From assembly GCF_018873765.1 (NCBI RefSeq), contig NC_057917.1, positions 55,982,464 through 56,046,463 on the forward strand: 64,000 bases of DNA, in the 5' to 3' direction. Source of the DNA: Telopea speciosissima (Eukaryota; Streptophyta; Magnoliopsida; Proteales; Proteaceae). The stretch's first letter is position 1, and every line of letters begins with the position of its first letter. Shown in pieces: positions 1 to 10,700 of this stretch. The notes below the pieces were generated by a model. The model saw only the letters and a list, made by a program, of their open reading frames with translations, ran no database searches and was not told the origin of the DNA. The position numbers and the translations under genes were made by a program.

Positions 1-642
1 AAATAGGGAAAAGTTCTGGATTTGCCTTGTGTCAAATTTCAGAAGCAAATTCAATCATATAACACCCCCTCCCCCAATTATCAGCATGCACCCCTTGCTT
101 TAGCATGTACCTTCTGTATTCCCTGTATTGGTGTGCCCGGTTTTGGTAGTCCTGGATTTTTAGAAATTCAGTTTGCAACTTGGCTGTCTGTTTCGGCTGA
201 AACTCGACATGTGAGCAGGGTATTTGGAGTCTTACCTGTCCATAAAATTTGGGGCCATCCGACCCACCACATGGCTCAAAAAAGTGGCTCTTGTAGAGAA
301 GCTAATCTCAACAGCCATAAATTTAATCAACGTTACAGAAGCAAATACAAATGCTACAGTTAGAAATTGCAGAAGAAGAAAAACATTCTTCCTCGGATGT
401 TAATGAACTACAGGGGATGTTAACTAGACAACTAACAACAAGCTCATATCCCTGCAGATTAGAAATTTCCTTTTAATAACACGCTATTTATCTGTGACCT
501 ATGTTTTTACAGTAATAATGAACTCCCATAATCTCGGTGAAATGTTAATGTGATACGTCTGATACTTGATTGGGTGACCAACAACTGAGTGATGCCCGTC
601 AAACTTATGAATCTCTGTCCTTAACTTTTAGTTTAGTTCCAG

Positions 643-767
643 GTTCTGTCCATAGGGCTAGAAAGGAACTTGGTTGCCAGCATATACTGATTCACAGCTT
701 AATTTAGATTCAGATCCTGCCCATAGGGCCAGAGAGAAACTTGTTCGCCAGCATATACTGATTCACA
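643..767. repeat. Two-copy tandem duplication
   Basis: Positions 643-696 and 713-767 are clearly similar. Both contain a 'ccatagggc' core and both end in an identical 'gccagcatatactgattcac' stretch. Scattered substitutions separate the copies, so the duplication is not recent. No coding meaning is apparent. Confidence 0.8.
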
Positions 768-1550
768 TATTGCCAAGTCTTATACCCACTACTTGGGTTC
801 AGCTGCACAAATCCTGATCCACCATTCCTCTTGGGAGAATTCAAGAACAGAACCCTCTTTATTCTAGAGTTTCTTTGATGATATTGGGCCTGTTACCCCA
901 TTTTTTATTTCTTTCGGCCTTTGACATTTTTTTTTTCTTGTATATTAATTAACTTCCAGTTTAATCACTTAAATAATGAGCAATAAAATCTCCGGTATAA
1001 TAAATTTTCTTTAGATAAATAAAATTTGGGGAAAGCACTCCAATGAGGAGAAAAGCATGTTTTACTATACCAAATAAGGCCTCAAAACTTACTAACAAAA
1101 AAGGGGGAAAGGCCACAACTGTACAAAAGCCTCAAGGAGAACCTGTACCAAAATTGAAGTTTCACTAATCCTGAATAGTGAATATTGTGAGCCCTCTAAA
1201 GTCATCATAATTTGAAGCTCAAACTAAGAAAATCCCTCGTTTCATGAGCCACAATATGGCCAGTTTCAGAATGGTTTTGAAAGGCAGGTCAGTTCTGCTT
1301 ATTCCAAATGCAATGCACGGCAACAGCAGGAACTAAGCTTCATTGCTTTCTTGACTTGTCATCATATGCCCATGCATGACAACACCCTGACTTCAATTTA
1401 TTTTTCTTAATAAGATATCATTAAAGAAAAGCTTAATGTATCGCATATGAGGGGATAAGTAAGTCAAGAGTTAATTACTTGCAGAAGAGATGCATCATTA
1501 ACAAAAAGATGAAAAATGTGGAAAAATAGAAAACCTAAAAGGTTGGGTAT

Positions 1551-1665
1551 ATATATGTGTGTGTGTGTGCATACCCAAAAATTTCATGCTTCTGCATGTT
1601 TAATCCATCAGCATAGATCCGTACATTCTTTTATTTTTTTTATGGCGGGGGGGGGGGGGGGGGGG
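1551..1665. repeat. TG microsatellite and 19-G homopolymer
   Basis: A short TA/TG dinucleotide tract (about 1551-1570) is followed by an uninterrupted run of 19 G at 1647-1665. The length is read from the given sequence; such runs are also where assembly errors concentrate. Confidence 0.85.
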
Positions 1666-2238
1666 AAGAGGGGGTTCCCCCTGTGTCAGCCGTTCACTTG
1701 TCCTTCTATTTGCACATTTCAAATATCAGCTCCCAATTTCCATACAATTCTCCCCTTGATACCCCCAAACTTCACCTACAAATAAGTAAATAACCAGTGA
1801 ATAAGAAGACAGGGAACAGTCTTCTCATCCCTTCAACTAAAGATAAAATCACTGGGAAATATCTAGCCCTGGAAACCAAATCAATGATGGTGACAATACT
1901 ATCCCAAGCCAAAATCCAGTTGAAGGACTGAATTTTATTAAAGAATACATCTAGTCCAAACATATGAATAGTAGCGCTGTCAACAGCTTGGATCTTGATC
2001 TGCATCCGATCTGAATATGGGAAGTTGATAAGGCTTTGATCTGATACAATTGAGAATGATCTGATTAGTAATTGGAACAAATTAGGTAGTGCCCCGACTC
2101 AATCCGGTTGTGATCTTATCTAAATGATGTCAAATACATCTTATCTAATTGACATCAGATACACATGTAATTTCTACTGATTTACGTTTATTACTTTTAT
2201 AATTATCAAGACTTGTTTTAATAATTTTCCTTTCTGCT

Positions 2239-3730
2239 CCTTGTGAAATATCTTGGTCTCCCCCTCATTCCTGCTAGGCTCTCCAGCCACCATTGCACCC
2301 CCATGCTGGACAATATCAGCAAGCGCCTTCAACTCTGGAAAGGCCGTCTCCTTTCCTATGCGGGCAGGCTGGAATGTATCCGATCGGTTCTCCAATCCTC
2401 CTACATCTATTGGTGTGGCATCTTTGGCCTTCCTAAAGCCACCATCAAAGCTATGGAATCCCTTTTCTGTGCCTTCCTTTGGAAAGGACAGGAAACCTCT
2501 CACTTCCTTCATCCTATCAGCTGGAAATCCATCTGCCTCTCCAAATCTGAAGGAGGCCTCGGAATTCGCCGTATCCGCGATTCCAACACTGCAGGTATTC
2601 TGAAGTTGATTTGGAAAATCTCTTCTAAGCACGATTCCATTTGGGTTCATTGGGTCTACTCCCACCTCCTCAAAAAGGATTCCATTTGGACTGCTCCCAT
2701 CCCTTCGGATTCCTCTTGGGTCTGGCGCAAGATCCTCCTCCTTCGCCCTCTGGCTCTTAGAGCCATCTCCTCCTTTATCACGGATGGATCCTCAATCTCC
2801 CTCTGGTTTGACCCCTGGCGGGCCTGGCACCCCAATGGTGTCCTTTATAACTTCCTTGGTGCAAGAGCAGTTTACGCCTCCAGCATTCCCAAGTCCGCTC
2901 CTCTTTCCGTTATCATACCCCATGGAACTTGGATATGGAACTCCCTCCCCCCCTCTCCCGTCTCCCCCCCCCCCTCCAAACCCATGCAGATAAGATCATT
3001 TGGCTCCTCTCTCCTAATGGCCTCTTCAGTTTCACTTCTGCCTGGAACCTAGTTAGATCCCAAGCCCCGTCTGTCATTTGGCACAAGATAGTCTGGTTCA
3101 AAGGTCACATCCCTCGTCACAGCTTCCTTGCCTGGAGAATCCTCAACCACTGCCTCCCAACCCAAGACTTCCTTCTACACAGAAGAATCCCAGTATCACC
3201 CTCTTGTATCTTTTGTTGGACCGGCCATGAAGACATTGGACACCTTTCCTTTGATTGCCCTTTCTCTTCTACCATTTGGAAAAAATCCCTTTCGTTTATT
3301 TGGCCTCACAAAAGGAGACCCGTCCCCTATTGCTAGAGAGTAGTTATGGTTGGACATGACTTTCCCTGGACACACTATCTGCGACACTACAGGCAAGCTT
3401 GTGTTTGGTGCGGTCCTGTATCACATTTGGATGGAAAGGAACCTTCGGAGATGGACCTCCAATTCTCATTCGTTCGACTTGATTTGGAAAGCCATCTTTT
3501 TTTATGTTTCCTCCAAGCTTGGTGTTTTGCCTTTGAAGGCCCTGTTGGATTCCCCAAGGAACAGGCATATTGTTGTATCCTGGGGCTTAGATAACTCTCT
3601 CTTGAGAACCCGCTAGTTGGTTCCGCTTCCCCCCCCCCTCTCCTCCCTTTGTATATTCCCCCCCCCCTTTTTTCTTCTTCCTCGCCCCCCCGGGCTTTGG
3701 TAATACATTATTTATTCACCCAAAAAAAAA
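2239..3730 (+). mobile_element. 5'-truncated LINE (L1-type) insertion
   Basis: A non-LTR retrotransposon copy holding only the 3' part of ORF2, the 3' UTR and a short A tail (3722-3730). It is bracketed by a 14-bp target-site duplication with one mismatch: TTTTCCTTTCTGCT at 2225-2238 and TTTCCCTTTCTGCT at 3731-3744. Truncation at the 5' end, an A tail and a duplication of this size are the hallmarks of target-primed reverse transcription. The 3' UTR is very C/T rich, with C runs near 3632 and 3660. Confidence 0.9.
2243..3616 (+). pseudogene. LINE ORF2 C-terminal fragment (zf-RVT region)
   Basis: The fragment begins inside the reverse-transcriptase thumb (KYLGLPL near 2243, a motif that follows the catalytic core in plant LINE ORF2). 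It runs through the tryptophan-rich region to a zf-RVT-like zinc-binding segment (RIPVSPSCIFCWTGHEDIGH around 3180-3245), where paired Cys and His residues are visible. The frame changes twice, near 2960 in a C-rich run and near 3340, so no intact protein can be made. The catalytic YxDD core and the endonuclease are absent because of the 5' truncation. It is not related closely enough to the 26951-33020 LINE to be the same family on sight. Confidence 0.85.
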
Positions 3731-3852
3731 TTTCCCTTTCTGCTTTTGTCAAAATTGTTTATTTTCTTGTATAATTTTTTAGAGAAAAATATACTAGAGG
3801 AGAGGAAAGGTTCCTTTTTAGGGTACTCCCGGGAACAAAATTAGTGGATATA

Positions 3853-3977
3853 GGGTGGCCTATAGCTCAGAGGATTAGAGCACATGGCTACAAACCATGG
3901 TGTTGGGGGTTCAAATCTCTCCTCGGCCACAACCGGCCCAAAAGGGAAGGGACCTTTCCTTTACCTCTGGGGGTAAG
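3853..3977 (+). other. Nuclear plastid DNA insertion (NUPT) around trnR-ACG
   Basis: The segment matches the plastid inverted-repeat trnR-ACG gene and the start of its 3' flank as I remember them, including 'caaccggcccaaaaggga' directly after the tRNA. Homology fades after about 3977. The borders are by eye, and no second plastid gene is visible on either side. Confidence 0.75.
3856..3929 (+). pseudogene. trnR-ACG: Decayed plastid-derived tRNA-Arg (trnR-ACG) copy
   Basis: A 74-base tRNA-like segment retains the cloverleaf outline: 'tagctcag' D-arm, 'ggggttcaaatc' T-arm and the anticodon stem. Compared with the plastid gene as I recall it, the visible differences are almost all C-to-T or G-to-A at former CpG positions. 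They include the anticodon (ACG to ACA) and the T-loop (TTCGAA to TTCAAA). This is the expected signature of a methylated, non-functional organelle insertion. The acceptor stem is also mismatched, so it is probably not a working tRNA. Confidence 0.75.
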
Positions 3978-4756
3978 AAGGGAACGTGAAATTCTTTTTA
4001 TCTTCCTAAATTGGCATAAGGAAAATTCATCCTTTTAACCTATTACTAGAAGGCTACTAATTACTAATCATAGTGTGGATTAACCAGAAGAAGTACACAT
4101 AAAAGTATTTGCCTCAAGCGGGGATCAGATTCAAATCCTCAGAATTTGGATCACCATGTGAGTGAGTGATCTATCAGATTGGACCAGAAATGGACTAATT
4201 TTAATCCAACTTGTTGACAGCCTAATGAATATGCAAATGAGTGGAAAAAGGACCTTGAGATCCAATTACGAATAAACCATAATGACTTGAAATGAAAGGA
4301 CAAGATCTGGTTTACCTAACCAATATGTTGGGGTTATTGGGACATGCATGACCGAAATTTAACCGTTGAAAATCCTTGATTGGGCTTCCTGAGTTACTGT
4401 ATTCATCATCATAAACTAGATTTATGTACTGTCTCAAATATTTCCAAAGAACTCACATGGCACATTGTAATCTGTTCTGCTTTCCTATTCTGCATCACCT
4501 TTTCTCATTTGATGTATATTTTCCTAAAGATATGAGCCAAAGTATTGAAAATTTTAGGTTCTCAAGGCTTCAATTGTCCTTGTGGAAAGTTCAGCTTTGA
4601 TGTCATATGGAAATTTATCGAACCTATAATATGCTGCATCCCTTTGTCTTACTTCATTCTCAATCTTATGAAGTGCATGCCTCTTTTTTTTAACTATAAA
4701 ATGTTTTACTCTGTTTGATTGATAAATGACCCCACACATTTCATTTTTTTTTTTAG
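3978..4756. other. Non-coding stretch upstream of exon at 4757
   Basis: I see no exon, only AT-rich sequence. Near 4120 a 'gattcaaatcct' motif resembles a tRNA-type B box, which could mark a SINE relic, but no A box at the right distance or A tail supports that. The run of T before 4756 is the polypyrimidine tract of the next exon's acceptor. Confidence 0.5.
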
Positions 4757-7700
4757 TGATTCAGATACTCCAGATTACAGTGAGAAGTACAACAAATATG
4801 AAGCTGACTATGTTCGTTATCTGAAGAACAAATATTTCTCCAAATATGACTTGTATGGAGGTAACAATTCATTTGTTGATTCAAAAAAGAAAAATGATCC
4901 ATTTTGAGATGCCATAGTGAAGCTATTATGCGGTTACATTTTTTGGGAGGTTATTTGTACTTACCTTTAAGTAAATCTGTATCTTGGGCGTTCTCGTATA
5001 TCCCACAAAATTTTTGCACTTGTAAAGGAAGGATAATTATGCCAGAAATGAGATTCTTGAGAGGCAGCACACTGATTGCCAGATAGGAAATTATTGTTCA
5101 TTGGTTTATCACATATATTTAGGGGTTGTAAAAGGCAGTCCATCTGGCCTGGGTGTAGCCAATTGCCAAGGTTGGTCTGTAGCTCTGGCCTTCTGGAAGC
5201 TGAGTCAAAATAGAGGCCAGGGTTTGATGTATGCAAGCCCTGCCTTATCATTATATGTGCATATGAATTATATATTGTAACATATGTATTAATGTGTGCC
5301 ATTATGTATATATATTACCAATAAAAAAATCTCCAAATATTATACTGTAAACTATATGGTTATTTAGAACTGGCTAGGTCCAAACTCAGGGGTGCGTTGT
5401 GCCTCAATTCCAGGTCCAGTAGCTTGCTATCCTTGCAGATTTTGAAAATACTGTAGAATCTGACATCTTTTTCTCTCGATTTCACAAGAATTTTATTAAA
5501 CTCAAATTTCACACATTTTTTATACTTTCATTACTTTCTACCACAGAGGCCGTGTTTAGCTGTAGATGAATGACTGGAATGATGTAGACAAGGGATCATC
5601 ACAATAAGACTCCTAATTCAATTATTCAAATGGAAAAGTTACTTTCGACTCTCTAAAACATTCTTGCTTAAGCCTAGCAAGTGACTCTCTTTAGGACAAA
5701 ATAACTGACCTTTAATAGGAATGCAAATAAATAAACTAATAAGCCCTTCTTACAACTATAACAATCGGCTCACAAACTTAAGACACTATAAAGTGGAAAA
5801 AGATTTCTTACATGGACAGTGTGGGACATGGCTGTTACGGCATCTAGGTGACTCACGGCATTGGAGGGGGCCTTGACTCAAGGAGACACCAACAAGGCGC
5901 CTGAACGCCTCGACAACTATTGTGTGGGAAGCCATTTCCACATGGATTGCTTTTCCCACCATGTGGACTGATGATTTGGTCATTCTGATAGGCGGAAATT
6001 CTCTGCAGAGGCCACATGTCAAATTTGGTGGCCTATATCTACTGTATACCCAAATCTTATACGAGGTTTTCTCCTTTGTTTCTTCAATTAAATAGTCCTA
6101 CACATGATTGACTTTTCCAACAATTTTCAAAGCATTTTGTTGCCACTTAGATAATCCCAGATTGGTCTGAAACTTAACCCATTACTAGATGATGTGGAAA
6201 TATGTCCACAAAGTTTGCCCCAACATACTGCCACATGGCAGAAAATTTGTTTGTAACCCTGCTCCAAAGGTTTTTTTTTTTTTTTGGAAGGGGGGGAAGG
6301 AGAATTTTACTAAAAGAACTGTCTTTAATTAAAGATACTCCTATACTACTGGACCATGGTATTAAAATACTCTCGACTTATGCAAATACAATTTAAGGGT
6401 CATGGTTTAAAGTCAAGCCACACAAATGCATGTGACGATGCTCTCTTATCAAGCAAAGTCCTCCCTATACTTGTTGGTATATTAAATTAGTAATTAGATC
6501 TTCTAAACAGAACTAAGCTGCAAATATATTATTTTCTATTAGAAGGCAAGAATAGAAATATAAACCACTTAATCACCTTGTTTATCCAAAATTTTATTGA
6601 ATAGAAGAGATTATTAGTTTCTCTGACATGGTTACAGGTGTTATATTCGACGAGGAAGTTACCATAGAGGGCGAGATTATTAAGTCAAGCAGGTATCCAT
6701 GCATGTTAAGATTGTGTTTTCTTAGTCTTCGATATGCCAGTTTCTGTAGCTTAGGCTGTCCTCTGCTGCCTCCTCTCAGGTGGCCTTGTACACGATCATT
6801 CGTAGATCCTGTTCAGAGTTTTGAAGATCAAAGTTTGTTTTTGGATTCTGCAGAAGAAAGCTCTACCAATCATCCAAACAAAAAGTACAAATGTAAGACT
6901 GAAGGTAATCCATTATTTTCCCTATCTGCAAAGGAACCATGAAATTTTAGAGCTTGTGAGTTCAGTATATGTAGTTCCTGCTAATTATCTAAGAAAATGA
7001 ATCAAAATTTTCCATAATTTTAAACTCATGCTTGAAATGACTAGTTATAAATATCCGTTATGACATTTTTTACCCTGGCAATCCATGATTGTCTTCCATT
7101 GATGAACCATTATTCTTTTACGCCCCTCTCCCCCCCCCCCCCCTTCCAAAAAAAAATGCCTAATTACATGATGAAAAATTGACAATTATGCACTGGATAT
7201 ATGGTTATCCAGTGAGCTATCTGGATGGAAAAAAAAAAGAGAATCCTATGACTGGAGCTTCCATTCCTTTAAAAAACAGTTTGAGCAAATGTTTTATTAA
7301 GTATGTACTGATATGAATATTAATTAAATATCCTTGTTTTGATATTCAATTATTGTAACATTCAATTGAACAATAACACCAAAGATGAAGAACTATCAGA
7401 AACTTGACATAAGCATCATGAAGCAGGACATAATACAACCCAGGATAGGAGTTGATAATCTGTTGGGCCTAAACGGAACCATGAGTCGATTCGCTGTGAG
7501 TCAGTAATGCAACCCCGGGTTCAAAACCCTGTTTATAGGTCTTTATGGGCTCACCCAAGTGCCAAACAGCTTAAAAAATAATGATAGTGGCAATTCTGTA
7601 ATTATCTTGAAGTCCAAAACCAACAAATGAAGAGAAAACAGAGTTATGGACTTAAATGGAAGCAAATATGTAAGTGGGAGTTGTTTTTGGAAACTAACAA

Positions 7701-10700
7701 TAAGGATGGGGAATGAATAAAATAAAATAAGCTCAAAATTACAGGGCTTTTATGTAAATATGGACAATAAGGTTTAAGTGATGACGTGGTGAGGTTGTCT
7801 TCAACCTCTTGACCAAGATGAAGAGGTGGTATGGACAAGGTGTCAGGACTCGGTTTTGCCCAGCCACAAAACCAAGTTCTGCTGAGATTGTAGCGTGTTT
7901 GTGCATTTTTTCCCGTCAAGACTTGGTGGTGGTTTTCGTGGCCATATGGCCAAGATAGGTCTTGAAACTTGACATCCACCCTATTTTAGGCCTTCTAAAC
8001 ACAATGGAAACATTACCTTTTACAAATTCAAACTCAAAATGGTACTTTGACTTTGGACCCTAGGTTGGTAGTCTACGGCGTAGATGAGCTCTACCCTAGG
8101 CTATTCCACACAATATTTAGTAGTTGTAGAACACATATAATTAAAGTAGAGGTGTAAACAACTTAATTAAGCATTAGGAATTAAAAAACATCAAACCATA
8201 AACCATTTAATGCATGAGGCATCATATTCAAAATCATATATGGTTTGTTAATAATTTTTAGGAACTTAGAAAGAGACAGATTAAACAAATACAAGTGGAT
8301 GACTTACCTTATGGCTTATGCCCATCCATCCTAGGATCCTAGGATCTTAGATTAATCATATAGATATTTCCTATTTTCACCTTACCTCTTGTAGTTTTTT
8401 CTTTATTAAATTTTTTTATTATAATTTTTTCATAAATAATCATACCATAAGTAATACAAAATTATAATGGAGGAAACAAGAATCATCATTTTCCGTATTA
8501 AAATACATTGACAATGCTTTCATTAATTTTAAATAATTTCAAAACAAAACAAATATTTTTCACTATTTTTTAAATTGTTCTGTAATTTTTAAAATATTTT
8601 TAAAATTTCAGAAAATTAAAATAAATAATTTACTAGGTGAAAAAAAAAGACACTGTGAGGCCATAGATCAGCCAATGGTGTCCAACATATATAATAATGG
8701 GTTCCAAACAATGAGTAGATCTTTTTTTTTTTCAATTTTTTTTTTATTTCAAGAAAACCATTTATTTTACAGAAAAATAAATAAATAATTTAAAAATAGA
8801 AAAATAAATCTACCTCCATCAAACTATATATCGGTGTAAGATACATCACATATAAAATCCATGTAGACAACAAACAAGTATTCATGGTGGATCGATGCAA
8901 AAAGTAGTTTTTGAGAAGAGTTTTTTACGTAACACTGTGTTTGAGAAGAAATGCAACTCCTCCTTTGGTCTTGAAGCTGCAATCAACAATCTCCAACCTT
9001 CAATCTTCAATTTCCAGCAGCATATGTGAAATTTCCGGACAAAAATAGTGAAAAGCACAAGTTTGGAGGGGTTTTTCAATTCAGCGAGGCGAGTTCTGTT
9101 GAGTCCAGCGAGATCTGTCGAATTCTGGGTCAAATATGGTATATATAATAAAGTCATTGGGCCTGGTTCGACCGAAATGAACCGAGATCGAAATATGGGC
9201 CGAAATCTCGGCGAGATAGCGAGATTTCGGTCAAGATCTTGTATGTTTTATGTATTGCAAGCCATCTCGATTCGGTGGGCCATGAACCCGAGACGAAAGC
9301 GAGATCTTGTACTATGGGTATGGAAGTTAGCTTGCGATTGACGCAACTCTGCACACAAGACTCCAATCAAGCCAAGATTTTAAGGAGGATAGTTGATCCT
9401 AAGGCCTCTTGATTCCAGCCCACAATGCCTCGAACCAGCAGCCTGAGATTTGATTAAAAATCTCTGAAACAGGAACCAGCGAGAGTTGCAGGTTCAGGTT
9501 TGAATTCAGATGTATTTCTCACAGCAGGGGGCTTATATGGGGGAAGGGCTAGGGGGTTTAAGTTTCCCTAATTTAGTGATTTTATTCCCAACTTTGAAGG
9601 TGGAAAGGTAGTTGTGAGCAAGGTTCAAGATCTCGTCTCGTCTCACTATTTCGGGCAGGTCGAGATTTCCGAAATGTCCGAAATTTACCAAAATTTCACT
9701 GAAATATGGTATTTTTTCTGCCATATTTCGGCAGTCCATCTCGGTGGGTTTTTGGCCATATTAAGGCTTGATACTTCATGTACACCCTTATTTAAGCTAA
9801 ATAAACACATTTAAACCTTCATATTGCAAAAAAGTGAACTCAAAGTGGTGTTTTGGGTTTGTACCCTTGATTGACAGTATATGGTCGGACCCTGATGTAC
9901 AAATACTTAAATACACATTGTATAATTAATAAAAGACATAATAACAAATTTAAACAAAGTAATGAAACAAAAATAAAGTCAAAGTGCATAAGTTCATAAG
10001 TCATAACTCATAAACTCCATAAAAGAAACTCCATAAAAGTCATTAGTTCAATACTCAATAGTCAATACACAAAGTCTCAACTCACAAGACTCACAACTGT
10101 CATTATTCAAATCCTAGTAATAATTGCTATGCCTTCCTGGATCGACCCCACTCATGCTCCGCTGGAGTCGACGTCCATTGCTCTCTGTCTGAAGGACATA
10201 CGTGGACCACAGTATAGTTTCGGAGAAGAAACGAGTGTAGTCATCCACAATTGCCATGTAAATCCCGAAATATCACAAAATTTCGCTGAAATTTGTACTT
10301 TTTTCATTTCGTAAGGCCATTTTGTCTCGGTAGTATCGAGATTTCCGAAATTTCGCCAAATCTTGAACCATGGATGTGAGAGAGATCAAGTCCTCTCTCT
10401 GTGGAACCCAACAGCTTAACAGTGGCAAGGAGAAAAGGAGAGGAAATAAAGAGCAGAGAATAGAAAATAATAAGAATGGAATAATAGAGAAGATAGGAGA
10501 GAAAAGAAGAAAAAGACAAGTAAAGAGCTTACTGGAGAGAAGTTCTAAACTGAAACAGGGAGAATAAAGGGAGAGAGTAGAGAAAAGTGAAGCACCACGC
10601 ACACTCACACCTATGAGAAGGGGGAAAAAAGGGTGTAACTAGTGCACAAGGCTCCCACCACTGCAGGGTCTGGCGATTGTCATAGTGTACATGAGAAGGA

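Larger units (their letters stand above)
1..2224. other. Non-coding stretch, no gene seen
   Basis: I see no convincing exon here. The longest open frames lack recognisable domains and splice context. The stretch holds an approximately 70-bp-period duplication (643-767), a TG microsatellite and a 19-G run. A segment after an acceptor-like site near 375 reads open for about 34 codons, but it has no usable donor and I do not call it. It could be an intron of the gene whose exons start at 4757, or intergenic DNA. Confidence 0.5.

Noticed and set aside
22..363. 113-codon plus-strand open frame at the window start
   Set aside because: Low-complexity start, no domain and no supporting splice or promoter features.
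7480..7545. tRNA/SINE-like B box ('gggttcaaaaccc')
   Set aside because: No A box at a suitable distance, no cloverleaf, no A tail or flanking duplication.
10120..10290. Minus-strand phrase VDDYTRFFSE resembling a Copia integrase
   Set aside because: Only about ten residues match, and nothing on either side continues the integrase.
10273..10608. 111-codon Leu/Phe/Ser-rich minus-strand open frame
   Set aside because: It is the complement of a purine-rich simple-sequence patch; the apparent hydrophobic segments are a composition effect.
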